Made by a program: the position numbers and the translations under genes. A stretch of DNA of 64,000 nucleotides from Thiodiazotropha sp037384425 (lineage in GTDB: Bacteria > Pseudomonadota > Gammaproteobacteria > Chromatiales > Chromatiaceae), in contig JARROA010000011.1 in the NCBI GenBank assembly GCA_037384425.1, positions 62,001 to 126,000 on the forward strand, read 5' to 3'. Shown here one piece after another: positions 9,490 through 19,004 of this stretch (positions are counted from its first letter, which is position 1; the number at the start of each line of letters is the position of its first letter). The notes beneath the pieces are model-generated. The model was not told where the DNA came from, ran no database searches, and worked only from the letters and a program-made list of their open reading frames with translations.

Positions 9490-10368
9490 TTGCGGTATCC
9501 ATTCATTTTTCTACTGCTGCTTCTGACACTCTTGCCCCTCACCGCACAGGCGCAGGAGCTCTCCTGGGTAGGTTGCGGGATTACCCGTAAGGCTTTCATG
9601 GCCGACCTCGCGGCTGCCTACAAGGAGAAAACGGGTGTCGATATCACTATCGCGGGAGGCGGCGCTACCAAGGGAATCCGGGACATCACCAGCAAGCAGG
9701 CCGATATAGGCGGCGCCTGCCGATTCAGGCTGGATTCCACTCGAGAGGAAGCCGGCGCGAAGATGGTTCCCGTCGCCTGGGACGCTCTGGTGGTTGTGGT
9801 ACATAAGGACAATCCCATCGATTCGATCAGCCTGGTGCAGCTGCGCGAACTCTACCAAGGCAAGATCACCAACTGGTCACAGCTGGGCGGCAAGAATAAG
9901 CCGGTGGAATTGCTCATCCGCAAGGGAAAGATCTCCGGAGTTGGTTATACACTGCGCCTGCATCTGTTTGAAGACCCAAAAGTCAACTTCAAGAGCAAGC
10001 ATGTCTTCCCCTCATCGGGGCCTCTGGAGAAGGAAGTCGAAAAGAATCCCAATGCCATCGCGGTTACCGGCATCGCAAGTGCGCATAAACGGGATTTCAA
10101 AATTCTCAAACTGGAAGGTCTGGACCCGAACTTCGAGAACATCCGCACCGGAAACTACACGCTCTATCGGCCACTCTATCTTGTATACAACAGCAGCTCG
10201 CCCAACAGTCGGGAATCCGACCGGTTCATCCAATTCGCCTTAGGACCAGAGGGTAGGGAAGTTATTCGCAAGAATCAGGTTGTACCCTACTACGACGGCA
10301 TGCTGCTGTTGCAGAAGCGAATGGAGCATTGGCAGGAATTCATCAGGGATGCCCTGGCCAAGGAATAA
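9490..10368 (+). CDS. PstS-like periplasmic substrate-binding protein
   Basis: 292 residues starting at TTG 9490, chosen because TGGAGGG lies 6 bases upstream and the protein then begins with a normal signal peptide (RYPFIFLLLLLTLLPLTAQAQ). Earlier in-frame starts would place about 40 odd residues before it. The mature protein has PBP-like type-2 binding-protein features of the phosphate-binding PstS family: ELSWVGCGITRKAFM, ITIAGGGATKGIRDITSKQADIGG, VVVVHKDNPI, LRELYQGKITNWSQLGG and IAVTGIASAHK. No ABC permease or ATPase gene follows, so it may be an orphan binding protein or serve a transporter elsewhere. The GCG and CRF cysteines are unusual for PstS. Ligand unproven. Confidence 0.8.
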   Translation: MRYPFIFLLLLLTLLPLTAQAQELSWVGCGITRKAFMADLAAAYKEKTGVDITIAGGGATKGIRDITSKQADIGGACRFRLDSTREEAGAKMVPVAWDALVVVVHKDNPIDSISLVQLRELYQGKITNWSQLGGKNKPVELLIRKGKISGVGYTLRLHLFEDPKVNFKSKHVFPSSGPLEKEVEKNPNAIAVTGIASAHKRDFKILKLEGLDPNFENIRTGNYTLYRPLYLVYNSSSPNSRESDRFIQFALGPEGREVIRKNQVVPYYDGMLLLQKRMEHWQEFIRDALAKE

Positions 10369-10703
10369 TCCGGCTGTCGGATAGTGCCCATCCCCACAAT
10401 GTGGATCGTGCGTGAAGACGCCCGCAGGAAGAGCCCTTGGAGCACAAGGTGTACTTCCTGCGGGCGTCTTGGCGTGCGAGTTACCATTTCTCCAACAGTC
10501 CCGACAGGTCGAGAGTCAATCTAGGGAAGTCCTGACAAGGAAAAGAACAGAGAACAGACCGGGCTCAACTGCCTTTGACACTCGCGACCTGGAGCAAAGC
10601 CCCGACCAGTCCCGGTTTTCCGCGGCTTCCTGACCCTTCTGTTTAGCGCCTTCAACCGCCTGTGGCAGGCCCCCCCGATCCTCTGAAAACCCGCCGGGCA
10701 GGT
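10369..10703. other. Intergenic region with long hairpin
   Basis: 335 bases between two convergent genes. It holds one striking perfect inverted repeat (10415-10470, listed separately). The rest shows no gene, terminator T-run or RNA that I can name. Confidence 0.4.
10415..10470. repeat. Perfect 17-bp inverted repeat
   Basis: AAGACGCCCGCAGGAAG at 10415-10431 is exactly reverse-complementary to 10454-10470, with 22 bases between. The stem is long and GC-rich, and it sits 46 bases after the PstS-like gene. It could end transcription, protect the mRNA 3' end, or be one member of a dispersed palindromic family. No T-run follows beyond TT. Confidence 0.7.
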
Positions 10704-11699
10704 CTAGGTTCCCGTGCGTGCTCGCACAACTCGGTTTATCGCATGAAAAGGGCAGGCCGAGGAGGCCACCATAGGGGGTTCACGGTGTTGATTCTGAACG
10801 TCACCCCTGTTCCTGGCCTTTTCCGCTGTGTTCATTTTCGGGTCCGGCAGGACCTTCTCCTGCAGTCGGATCTTGGTTCCGAGAACTCGCTTGATCAGCC
10901 AGGCCGCGATCGGATTGGGGTCGCCCATCCGGTGCAGGTCACGGATGGTTTTGGCCTGGAAAGTGAGGATGAGCTGCCGGCCGACGCCCCACAGAGGTTT
11001 CGGCAGACACGCTTCGTTGAACTGGTCGATGACATACTCGGAGAGCTCCTTGCCGCTCTCGGCCTGGGGCCAGTTGCGGGCCTCAAACCGGTCGACGAAG
11101 GCTTCCATCTCTTCGAAGCTCTCTGGATAGCTGTGAACATAGCCGTGCGGGCCGCGCATCTTGAGCATCACGCCCTGCCAGAAGTGGTGGGCCGCGATTT
11201 TCTGTTTTTCGCTGAAACCTGGGAGCCCCATGAGCAGGCGCATGCGGTGCAGCTTGGTGCCCAACCAGGAGGTGGTGTAGATGAAGTCGTCGTTGGTGAA
11301 GGCCTCCGCAATCATCTTCGCCATCGCTTCGTGGATGCGATTGACCTGTTCGATGGAGCGCTGTGCCTCGATGTGTTCCGGGCCGTACTCGAACCAGCGC
11401 CAGAAGTGGGCCAGGGTGTCGTTGGCGCGATCCTGTTTCCTGCTTTTCGCCTTATGGCTGCGGTTCATCAGAAGTTCGCTGCCATGGGGGCTCTGGGTGA
11501 AGCAGGGCATGCCGAGCGCGTAGAGCAGATTGACCAGGGTGTCATCGGCGTAGTAGATGGTGCTCAAGGCCCAGATGCGCGCGTAATCCACCTCCGGATC
11601 GAGCCGCTCGATCTCACGCGCGATCCATTTGTAGCCCTTGTCGGATGTCAGTGCGCTGGCGCCGGCGGGTAGTGCAGTCGGCTTGGTATCAATACTCAT
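10704..11699 (-). CDS. MpaB-like (DUF2236) oxygenase family protein
   Basis: About 331 residues from ATG 11699, supported by GAGGAGA eight bases upstream. An in-frame ATG at 11741 has no such site. The helical sequence fits the DUF2236/oxygenase-MpaB family (rubber oxygenase/latex-clearing-protein-like, haem-binding): VNLLYALGMPCFTQSPHG, VNRIHEAMAKMIAEAFTNDD, RMRLLMGLPGFSEKQKIAAH and FWQGVMLKMRGPHGY hold arginine/histidine positions like those of the family. No signal peptide is seen. It is divergent from a LysR regulator, a layout that suggests inducible control. Assignment rests on recalled family pattern, and the substrate is unknown. Confidence 0.6.
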   Translation of the reverse strand: MSIDTKPTALPAGASALTSDKGYKWIAREIERLDPEVDYARIWALSTIYYADDTLVNLLYALGMPCFTQSPHGSELLMNRSHKAKSRKQDRANDTLAHFWRWFEYGPEHIEAQRSIEQVNRIHEAMAKMIAEAFTNDDFIYTTSWLGTKLHRMRLLMGLPGFSEKQKIAAHHFWQGVMLKMRGPHGYVHSYPESFEEMEAFVDRFEARNWPQAESGKELSEYVIDQFNEACLPKPLWGVGRQLILTFQAKTIRDLHRMGDPNPIAAWLIKRVLGTKIRLQEKVLPDPKMNTAEKARNRGDVQNQHREPPMVASSACPFHAINRVVRARTGT

Positions 11700-11840
11700 A
11701 ACAGTCTCCTCACTCACAATGGTCTCCTCCAAACCGGTCATCTGTGTGACCTGTCCGGCGAGTATAGGGAGGGGATTAAGATTTGTGTAGTTAAATATAT
11801 AGATATAGGATATTAGTGAGATAAATATAGCGGGACAACA
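11700..11840. promoter_or_regulatory. AT-rich divergent promoter/operator region
   Basis: The 141-base spacer between the divergent oxygenase and LysR genes contains a strongly AT-rich core (about 11780-11830) with repeated ATATA/GATATA units, as expected for LysR-type binding sites and overlapping promoters. No single T-N11-A box could be picked with confidence. Confidence 0.4.
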
Positions 11841-12788
11841 ATGAACTATCGGGAGATCGATCTCAATCTGTTGCTGGTGCTGGACGCGATGATGAAGGAA
11901 CAGAGCGTCACCGCGGTATCGAGAAAACTCTTGATCAGCCAGCCGACCGTCAGCTTCTCACTGAAAAAACTGCGTGAGATCCTGGACGACGAACTCTTCG
12001 TGCGCACCGGCAGTGGCATGCAGCCGACGCCCCGCGCCATGGCGCTTGCCGGGCCGATCGACCAGGTCATCCGCATCGTGCGGGACGAGATTCTGAGTCC
12101 GCCAGAATTCGAGCCGTCGGTCAGTGATCGCAGATTCGTGATCAACGCCACCGATATCGGCGAGATGGTCTTCCTGCCCCCGCTCCTGAAGGTGCTTCGG
12201 GAGTTCGCCCCCCACGCGAGCATCGAGTCTGTCTGCCTCGATCCGCACGATCTTTCACAGGCACTCGCCGATGGTCTGGTCGACCTCGTGATCGGCTATA
12301 TGCCCGAGTTGACGGGTAGCGGTCTCTATACGCAACTGCTGTTCGAGCATCCCTTTGTCTGTCTTGCGAGCGATACCCACCCGTTGCTGAAGGATGGTAT
12401 CACCCTGGAGCAATATGCCTGTGCGGAACACATCACCCTCGTGGGTGAGGGGCACTCCCAGCAGAAGTTCGAAAACATGATCGAGGAGTCGGGGATCAAG
12501 CGCCGTATCGTCCTGCGCTCACAGAACTTCATGAACATTCCATTCATTGTCAGAGACAGCGAACTGCTGGCGACGGTGCCCAAGGTCATCGCCGCAGCCT
12601 TTGCCCACATGCGTGGACTGGTCGCCTTTTGGCCCCCCTTCGAATTGCCGGCCGTGCCTATCAGACAGTACTGGCATCAGCGCATGCACAAGGACCCCGC
12701 CCAGGTATGGTTGAGGCAAACCGTCAGCGAGCTGTTTTTGAACAAAGACCCGACCGCGGAGTTCATGGTACGGCAGAATAATAAGTGA
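11841..12788 (+). CDS. LysR-family transcriptional regulator
   Basis: 315 residues. The N-terminal helix-turn-helix is typical of the NodD/LeuO-like branch (DLNLLLVLDAMMKEQSVTAV, LLISQPTVSFSLKKLREILD, DELFVRTGSGMQPTPRA). The remainder has the LysR substrate-binding fold (FVINATDIGEMVFLPPLLKV, LVDLVIGYMPEL, LVGEGHSQQKFENMI). No strong ribosome binding site is visible before the ATG. It is transcribed away from the MpaB-like gene and probably regulates it in response to an unknown small ligand. Confidence 0.92.
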   Translation: MNYREIDLNLLLVLDAMMKEQSVTAVSRKLLISQPTVSFSLKKLREILDDELFVRTGSGMQPTPRAMALAGPIDQVIRIVRDEILSPPEFEPSVSDRRFVINATDIGEMVFLPPLLKVLREFAPHASIESVCLDPHDLSQALADGLVDLVIGYMPELTGSGLYTQLLFEHPFVCLASDTHPLLKDGITLEQYACAEHITLVGEGHSQQKFENMIEESGIKRRIVLRSQNFMNIPFIVRDSELLATVPKVIAAAFAHMRGLVAFWPPFELPAVPIRQYWHQRMHKDPAQVWLRQTVSELFLNKDPTAEFMVRQNNK

Positions 12789-13034
12789 CAGATAACGGTT
12801 TCTGGGAATAATAGTGACAAGGCGGCGGTTTCGGGAGAGGTATGATCATAGACCCATGACGCACAGTGTATTACGGGTTGCTTATCAAGGCCGGTCCTCT
12901 GAAGTCCAGAAAGCCTGCAGCTGAATCGAGAGATAGAGTTACATAGGGAAATACCTGACAAGAAGCGGACAGGTCAGGGAAATTGTGCCACTACTGAGAC
13001 AATGCCTGGCGATAAAAGGGCAGAGGAGAAAACG

Positions 13035-13958
13035 ATGGCAAAAGTGATTGTGGGAATACACGGATTGGCGAACAAGCCAGAGAAGGAGATACTGAAGACA
13101 TGGTGGGAAGCCTCCATACGTGAGGGACTGAAGAAGAACGAGGATATCGATTCACCTGAATTCGACTTTCACATGGTCCATTGGGCCGACCTGCTCTACA
13201 AGTATCCTCTTCATGAGGAAGAGAACTTTTCATTCGATAAACTCTATAACGATGAGCCCTATGCACAGGCCGAGAACGGTGCGCTGAAGCGTTACGATGA
13301 CAAATTTTTCGATAGGGTCAGGGCAGGTGTATTCGATATCATCGGTGACACCGCTGACAAGCTCAAAGTGCATATGGGTATGGATTCATTTGCCGACTTT
13401 CTGATCGGTCGTCTGCTCAAGGACCTCGATTTTTACTACGACAATCGGGAAATCCAGAATCGTGACGGTGGCCTGGGGCAAACTCAGCCCGTATTGCGGC
13501 AAGAACTATTGAACACCCTGGAGCCCTTGAAGGGGAAGTCGATCATGCTCATCGCCCACTCAATGGGTTCCATCATTGCCTATGATGCCCTGCGTGATCT
13601 TGGACGAAGCGACCCGGGTTTTGAACTTTCACATTTCGTAACCATCGGCTCACCGTTGGGATTGCCACACGTCAAAGCCAAGATCATCCAGGAACGAACC
13701 TATGACAACAAAGTGCGCACACCTTCGGTGGTCAAGAACAGCTGGGTGAATTTTGCCGACAAAAAGGATCCGGTGGCCGCGGATGTCTTTCTCAAGGGAG
13801 ACTACATGGAAAATGACGCCGGTGTCGGAGTTGTGGATGATCTTGTTGCCAACGACTATATTGCGCCGGGTAAGGACAGGCACAATCACCATAAATCCTA
13901 CGGCTATTTGCGCACCCCGGAGATGTCAGAGCACGTAAAAACATTTCTCACTTCCTAG
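13035..13958 (+). CDS. Alpha/beta hydrolase-fold protein
   Basis: 307 residues from ATG 13035 with AGGAG upstream. It opens with a strand and oxyanion region VIVGIHGLANKPEKE. The nucleophile elbow is IAHSMGSIIAYDAL with Ser176. The likely acid lies in FADKKDPVAADVF, and a histidine cluster HNHHKSYGYL near the end supplies the catalytic histidine. No signal peptide is seen, so it is probably cytoplasmic. The arrangement resembles lipase/esterase-like and PGAP1-like folds, but no specific substrate family is recognised. It stands alone. Confidence 0.75.
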   Translation: MAKVIVGIHGLANKPEKEILKTWWEASIREGLKKNEDIDSPEFDFHMVHWADLLYKYPLHEEENFSFDKLYNDEPYAQAENGALKRYDDKFFDRVRAGVFDIIGDTADKLKVHMGMDSFADFLIGRLLKDLDFYYDNREIQNRDGGLGQTQPVLRQELLNTLEPLKGKSIMLIAHSMGSIIAYDALRDLGRSDPGFELSHFVTIGSPLGLPHVKAKIIQERTYDNKVRTPSVVKNSWVNFADKKDPVAADVFLKGDYMENDAGVGVVDDLVANDYIAPGKDRHNHHKSYGYLRTPEMSEHVKTFLTS

Positions 13959-14180
13959 TGGTCGCTAAAGCTACAGTTCAGGCATCCCGGCACGATGTCT
14001 CTTCATCGGCCCAGTGTAGTGATCATGGACAGGCCAAGTAGTTTAGGAATAGTCGGGCGTGGACTACAGCTCCAAGCGTCATTAGCATTCATGCGACTGA
14101 GGCGAATCCCTGATGTTCTCGCCGAGAGCGTGGAGGGTATGTTGTGGCGGTGATAGTACAAAGCGTCAAATGGATTTATC

Positions 14181-15332
14181 ATGTCATTCGAAATCATTAC
14201 ATCCCCTCCGCGCTATCGATTACTTCGCAGTTTCCGGCGTAAATTGACTCAATTAATGGGGGTGCTTCTCTTCTTGGGCGGCCTTGCCGCGTCCAGCCTG
14301 CCCCTCTTGCTCGTCATTGCTGCAGCCATGTCGATTCTAGCCCCCAGTGCCGGTTTTCCCGATTTGGATTCAGAACAGGTTGCTATCTTTCTGGGAGCGG
14401 CAGTGATTGCAGTTGTGGGTCTGACCTTGGGACTCAAGCTGATTCGCGGGCGTCGACGACTGGTGCTGTTTTTGCGCCGCTTCGGCTATGACCAAGCCAC
14501 CAAGGTGCTGAGTTTCGCGGCGACCTCCGCCATGGGTCAGCGCTGGCGCCTGGCGACTTTGGATGACAATGAAATCGCCCCGGTTCTCGGTATCAAGACC
14601 CGGGGAAGGATCCTGTCAGTTCTACGATGGGCTTTTCTGATCGTGATCCTTGCTAGTCTGTTTTGGTTATTCGGTGAGGGTTTCAAAGATTATCTGGGTG
14701 GCGTTGTCGATGGTATGAAGAGTGAAGGTCGGGGGGGAGGTTTCGAGGCGATAATCGGTCAATTTTTCAGCATCCTGTTCATGACCATCATCATAGGTGT
14801 GATCGTTGGCGGACTTGTCCTGATCGGTGTTGCACTCCTGGGTGCCGGGATGCTGTTTTCCTGGCGATCGTTTCGCTCCTACAAAAAGGCCGAACTCGGC
14901 CAATCAAAGGTCATAGAACGTGCCAGTGAGATTGAACCGATTGTTCAATCCGTGCTCAAGTTGAGTCGCAAGATTCTTTCGCCACGTCTGGTTGTAGTGC
15001 GTGTCTATTCAGGCATATGGCAGGAGGTGGTCAGGAGGTTTTCCGATGTGAGTGCCGTTATCCTGATCGACGTCTCGATACCGGGTGAGGGGTTGCTCTG
15101 GGAAGTGGAAAATCTGAAGACGAAATACCGGAAGCAGACGGTGTTTGTGGGTCAATATGAGGCGCTTGCGAGTCTTTCGTCGTTGACGGTTGATAGTGAC
15201 GCCGCAGATACGGAGCAAAGACTCGCCACACTGTTGGATGGCGAAAGCGTACTTGCTTATCGCGGTGAAGGACCGCCCGACATGAAGCGGTTTTCCAGGT
15301 TGTTGAGATCGAAGTTGAATGACCTCTATTAG
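14181..15332 (+). CDS. Multi-pass membrane protein with C-terminal soluble domain
   Basis: 383 residues. Hydrophobic segments lie at about 24-54, 69-89, 150-166 and 196-230. Between the second and third is a conserved-looking cytoplasmic piece RRRLVLFLRRFGYDQATKVL followed by RWRLATLDDNEIAPVLG. The C-terminal 150 residues are soluble, with a Rossmann-like alternation (VVRVYSGIWQEVVRRF, AVILIDVSIPGEG, KQTVFVGQYEAL). The V-L-F-L-R-x-F-G segment recurs, from memory, in uncharacterised bacterial membrane proteins. Function unknown; the C-terminal domain may sense a nucleotide or protein partner. It stands between the alpha/beta hydrolase and GH13 genes, all on the same strand but with gaps over 100 bases. 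Confidence 0.65.
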   Translation: MSFEIITSPPRYRLLRSFRRKLTQLMGVLLFLGGLAASSLPLLLVIAAAMSILAPSAGFPDLDSEQVAIFLGAAVIAVVGLTLGLKLIRGRRRLVLFLRRFGYDQATKVLSFAATSAMGQRWRLATLDDNEIAPVLGIKTRGRILSVLRWAFLIVILASLFWLFGEGFKDYLGGVVDGMKSEGRGGGFEAIIGQFFSILFMTIIIGVIVGGLVLIGVALLGAGMLFSWRSFRSYKKAELGQSKVIERASEIEPIVQSVLKLSRKILSPRLVVVRVYSGIWQEVVRRFSDVSAVILIDVSIPGEGLLWEVENLKTKYRKQTVFVGQYEALASLSSLTVDSDAADTEQRLATLLDGESVLAYRGEGPPDMKRFSRLLRSKLNDLY

Positions 15333-15445
15333 CCGTTGTGGACACAGTACACAGCATGGCTGATGGCAAGCTTCTATTCATTCGATAGGGAGCTAAACTC
15401 TTAATCAGCGGACCATACGAACTCCACATGGGCAGAAGGGACAAC

Positions 15446-17425
15446 ATGCCAAACGACAACCACTATATTCATGGAGCGGGAATTGACTCCCGTTTACGGA
15501 TACCCGCCTCCGTAGGCAGCCGGATCGAGGTCCGGTTTGCCGATGTCCTGCAGCGAGACCGTTACGACCCACTAAGTTGGCGCCGTGAGTTGCTGACGCC
15601 GGTGGTGGGCGAACCGGACTGGTTTGAAATCGATCTCGACGCTCTCGGCCTGGAAGACGGCGACTACGAATACGAGTTCATCAAGAACGGCGTAGACGAA
15701 GCCCCGATCGCCGACCCTTATGCTGTCTATATCACCCGTTTCGGCGGTTATCGCGGCATCTTTCAGATCCGGCAGGGCAGGCGGTGGCGGCAATCCTTTA
15801 CCTGGGATGATGAGTTCACTCCAGGCAACCCGCTACGCAACAACCATCAGCTGGTGATCTATGAGATGCCCATGCGCTGGATGGAGAGCGCTCCCGAGAA
15901 GGCGCGTCAGGTGGGGCTCGGCACCTTCGAAAAGGTGGTGTTCGTCCATCTCGACCAGCTCAAGGCCCTGGGCATCAACGCCATTGAACTGTTGCCGGTG
16001 CAGGATTCACCCGATACCCTCAACTGGGGCTACGGCACCCGCTTCTTCTTCGCCCCGGACCTTGATATGGGGCTGCCAGTGGAACTCAAGTTCTTCGTCA
16101 AGCAGTGCCATCAAAGGGGTATCCGGGTGATCTTCGACGTGGTGATGAATCATGCCCGCAACTGTCCTCTGGCGCAGCTCGACTATGCCCGCTATTTCCT
16201 CTCCAGCGAGGATGAGGAGCGGTCTCACAGAGGCGAGGATTATGGCGCCTCGCTGTTTCGCTATTGGCCGGACGCTGCCGGCCTGACCCCGGCGCGGGAA
16301 TTTCAGTTGCATATGGCGGAGTACTTGATCACCGAGTATCACGCCGACGGTTTCAGGCTTGACGAGTTCAAGGGCATCAACCACTGGGAGTTCATACAGC
16401 AGTTCCGCGATCATGCCTGGCAGGTCCATCAGCAGGCCTATCCCGACCGGCCCTTTATCGTAATCGCCGAGGACTCCTGGCGGCGGGCGGCGATCACCCA
16501 TCAGCGTCCGCAGAATCCCAACGGCCGAAAGGTGACCGATTCGATATGGAACTTCGCCTTTCGCGACGAGCTGCGGCGAGTCTTCAGCGGTCGTCTTGAC
16601 ACCGCATGGGGGGAGCCCGCGCGGCGGGAACGGGTGCGGTGGATGGTAACCGGCGGCCAGACCTGGAACGACTGGAGCCGGCAGGCCGAAGCTGGATTCC
16701 ATGATCTCTCCCAGGCAGTCAACTACCTGACCTCCCATGACGTCGAGAAGGATGACGAAAAACGCATCATGAACTATCTTTTGGCACCACTGCTGGAAGA
16801 ACGGGGTTACCGTGGAACCGTGGATGACATTCGCTGGCTGACGGACCATCTCGAGAGCGGTGCGGACGACCAGCAGCACTTTCTTCATGGTCTGGCCCTG
16901 GAGCGCCTGCGCAGTGCCTTCTGCCTGTTACTGACATCGGTTGGGATACCGATGATTCTTGCCGGTGATGAGTTCGGTGACGTGCACGATCTCGATCATC
17001 ACAACTGGCGTTTGAAGATGTCCGATCCGGTGGATTGGGAACGGTTGGATGCCTCTCCCAACAATCGCGATCTGTGGAACAGGGTCGCCGAGTTGATCGC
17101 ACTACGAACTACACATCCAGCGCTCACCCGCAATGAGACAACGTTCTTCTATTTTCACCCCGACTTCGATAGCAACCAAGGCGCAAAGGTATTTGCATAC
17201 TGCCGTACGCGCGGTGCCGTCCTCGGCGCTATGGATCAGATTATCGTGGTCTGTAACATCGGCCCCGAGTCCTATGCCAGCTACGATATACCCTGGTTTT
17301 GGTCGGAACTCTCCGCAATCGATGAAATCGCGCCACCTCAACACTGCAGGCCGCTGGAGCACAATGATGGGCATGGCGTGCGGTTGTCCTTGGCCGCCTA
17401 TCAGATGCGGGTGTTTGCGACCTGA
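15446..17425 (+). CDS. GH13 (alpha-amylase family) glycoside hydrolase
   Basis: 659 residues from ATG 15446 (AAGGG five bases upstream; an ATG at 15428 is less likely). Residues about 10-105 form a CBM48-like N-terminal domain. The GH13 barrel regions are visible: I FDVVMNHA; II GFRLDEFKGI with nucleophile Asp306; III FIVIAEDSW with acid/base Glu342; IV NYLTSHDVEKDD with Asp432. The family order and CBM48 suggest a branching/debranching or maltooligosyltrehalose trehalohydrolase-like enzyme acting on alpha-glucan. ILAGDEFGD precedes the C-terminal beta domain. There is no signal peptide, so it is cytoplasmic. No other glycogen gene lies nearby, so exact specificity is open. Confidence 0.85.
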   Translation: MPNDNHYIHGAGIDSRLRIPASVGSRIEVRFADVLQRDRYDPLSWRRELLTPVVGEPDWFEIDLDALGLEDGDYEYEFIKNGVDEAPIADPYAVYITRFGGYRGIFQIRQGRRWRQSFTWDDEFTPGNPLRNNHQLVIYEMPMRWMESAPEKARQVGLGTFEKVVFVHLDQLKALGINAIELLPVQDSPDTLNWGYGTRFFFAPDLDMGLPVELKFFVKQCHQRGIRVIFDVVMNHARNCPLAQLDYARYFLSSEDEERSHRGEDYGASLFRYWPDAAGLTPAREFQLHMAEYLITEYHADGFRLDEFKGINHWEFIQQFRDHAWQVHQQAYPDRPFIVIAEDSWRRAAITHQRPQNPNGRKVTDSIWNFAFRDELRRVFSGRLDTAWGEPARRERVRWMVTGGQTWNDWSRQAEAGFHDLSQAVNYLTSHDVEKDDEKRIMNYLLAPLLEERGYRGTVDDIRWLTDHLESGADDQQHFLHGLALERLRSAFCLLLTSVGIPMILAGDEFGDVHDLDHHNWRLKMSDPVDWERLDASPNNRDLWNRVAELIALRTTHPALTRNETTFFYFHPDFDSNQGAKVFAYCRTRGAVLGAMDQIIVVCNIGPESYASYDIPWFWSELSAIDEIAPPQHCRPLEHNDGHGVRLSLAAYQMRVFAT

Positions 17426-17900
17426 GCTTGGAATGGCAGTGTGGGCGGTAAGTGAGATAGGGAATAGGTACATGTTGCCTTTTGCTGCCAAACTCAAGTC
17501 AGGCTTGTGGTCGGTGGGTAAGTGGATAGCCCATTCCGTTGATTCAGGCTTTTCACCCTATCTTGAATCGAGACGCAGGGTGTGGGTTGCTGCGGGTATC
17601 AGGGGGGCGGCAGACCAGGTGTTGCGTCCTTAACTGAAACATGTTGCACAGTATTCTTCGAACAATATCACCCGAAACGTCCATTGAAATTGCCCCAGCA
17701 TATGGCTGGGCAAGGCAGGCTTGCCTCTATTGCGCGGTGACGGCAACAGGTGCGCTGCAGGCGACTGGCAGATTTAATGTGCAAATAACTTGGTCGATTC
17801 TCCCATCCACTAATGAAATGGGACCGTGGGTGTTTTCGCTATTGCTTGTGTATTGGTTGCAGTATGCAAAACGCAGAGTGCACGTTTCACATTCGCCACT
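17426..17900. other. Intergenic region, no supported gene
   Basis: 475 bases between convergent genes. A 103-codon open frame on the plus strand (17641-17952) runs into the 3' end of the opposite gene, lacks a ribosome binding site and shows no family pattern, so it is not called. No strong terminator was recognised. Confidence 0.4.
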
Positions 17901-18314
17901 TCATACGAAAAAGCCCACAGATATACCTGTTGTTGCGTCGATCGCACTGTAGGGGCTCGTGGCTCTGGGTGAATTTGTGGTAACGATCATAGGACCTTGT
18001 GGCGCCAGCCACGTAGCACTGGTATCTCTGTCGTCTCTGAAATAGGCTTCCGATATACTGGCAGCCCGGCTGCCGGGGTATTCGCTTGCGCATGCTTTAT
18101 TCATCGCTGCGATAGCGAAAAGCCCGCCAAACTCGAAGAGCCCGGTAGCATGGACAGTGGTGAGGCCGACATGGCGGTATTCTACGATGGTTGGTGCATT
18201 TTGAACTACCACGGGCACCGCTTCTGACGGTTCGTTTATTACGTGGACATCCTTATCTCCAGCATATGATCCCATGGTGTAGAATGTGAACACTGCGACT
18301 GCCAGATGTCTCAT
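17901..18314 (-). CDS. Small exported protein of unknown function
   Basis: 137 residues. AGGAG stands six bases before the ATG, and the first 19 residues form a signal peptide (MRHLAVAVFTFYTMGSYAG). The middle (HVINEPSEAVPVVVQN, then TTVHATGLFEFGGLFAIAAM, then NKACASEYPGSRAASISEAY) looks like a family of secreted proteins with a conserved cysteine-containing core C-x-x-E-(F/Y)-P-G-S-R, which I recall only loosely. It is probably periplasmic or secreted. No role can be given, and its neighbours do not help. Confidence 0.6.
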   Translation of the reverse strand: MRHLAVAVFTFYTMGSYAGDKDVHVINEPSEAVPVVVQNAPTIVEYRHVGLTTVHATGLFEFGGLFAIAAMNKACASEYPGSRAASISEAYFRDDRDTSATWLAPQGPMIVTTNSPRATSPYSAIDATTGISVGFFV

Positions 18315-19004
18315 GTTTTTCTCCTGAATGAACAGAAATGGGAAATCCCCGATTTTGCATAGGAGACGCTTCAGGGTGTTCGCATCGAATCAGCCCCAGA
18401 CTGCGCATTTGTCAGATGCTATGTGTAAGCTTAAGCGGTCGCATGCCATGATTACTCAGGCTAAAACAGCAAATTATGCATGGAAAGGATAAAGCCGCCT
18501 GGACTGAGGTCGTGCTATACGTCAAGTAGGCCCTAAGATGCAAATTTACGGATGAAATCGGATCAGATTGAATTGACGCTGATCCCAATTCCCCGTTCAA
18601 ACAAATTGACCTGCGCCATTTTTGAGATCGATCGAAGGGGAGCTGAAAAATATATTGCGAATTTGAAAATCACGATATTACTGATGAACGGTGGACGCGT
18701 TGCGCAGTTGGGCCTCCTCATCGTTGATTATTAGATGATTTTTTAGATGCTCCCGGCATATTCTTCGGCACTTATGTTGTTAGTTAAGCGGTTTCGGATA
18801 AAGGCGAAAGCGCAGGTAGGTGTGGCTTTGCGCGACATTTTTCAATGATGAGTCCAATTTATTCAGCCAATGCACATGGATGACTGATCGAACAGTGGTC
18901 CCCACAATATCGATTTAAACTGCCTATAACTTTCAACATTCCGATTACAGATGAGAATCAGCAATTTGGCCATTTGTGATTGAAATGTAGTGGTGGATGT
19001 CGGA
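18315..19004. other. Intergenic region, no supported gene
   Basis: 690 bases between the small exported protein gene and the end of the TonB-dependent receptor gene. Stops interrupt all frames. A 60-codon frame at 18552-18734 has no ribosome binding site or motif. The DNA is AT-richer than the flanking genes. No terminator or repeat was clearly recognised. Confidence 0.4.

Noticed and set aside
17641..17952. 103-codon plus-strand open frame
   Set aside because: Runs into the end of the supported minus-strand exported protein gene and lacks start signals.
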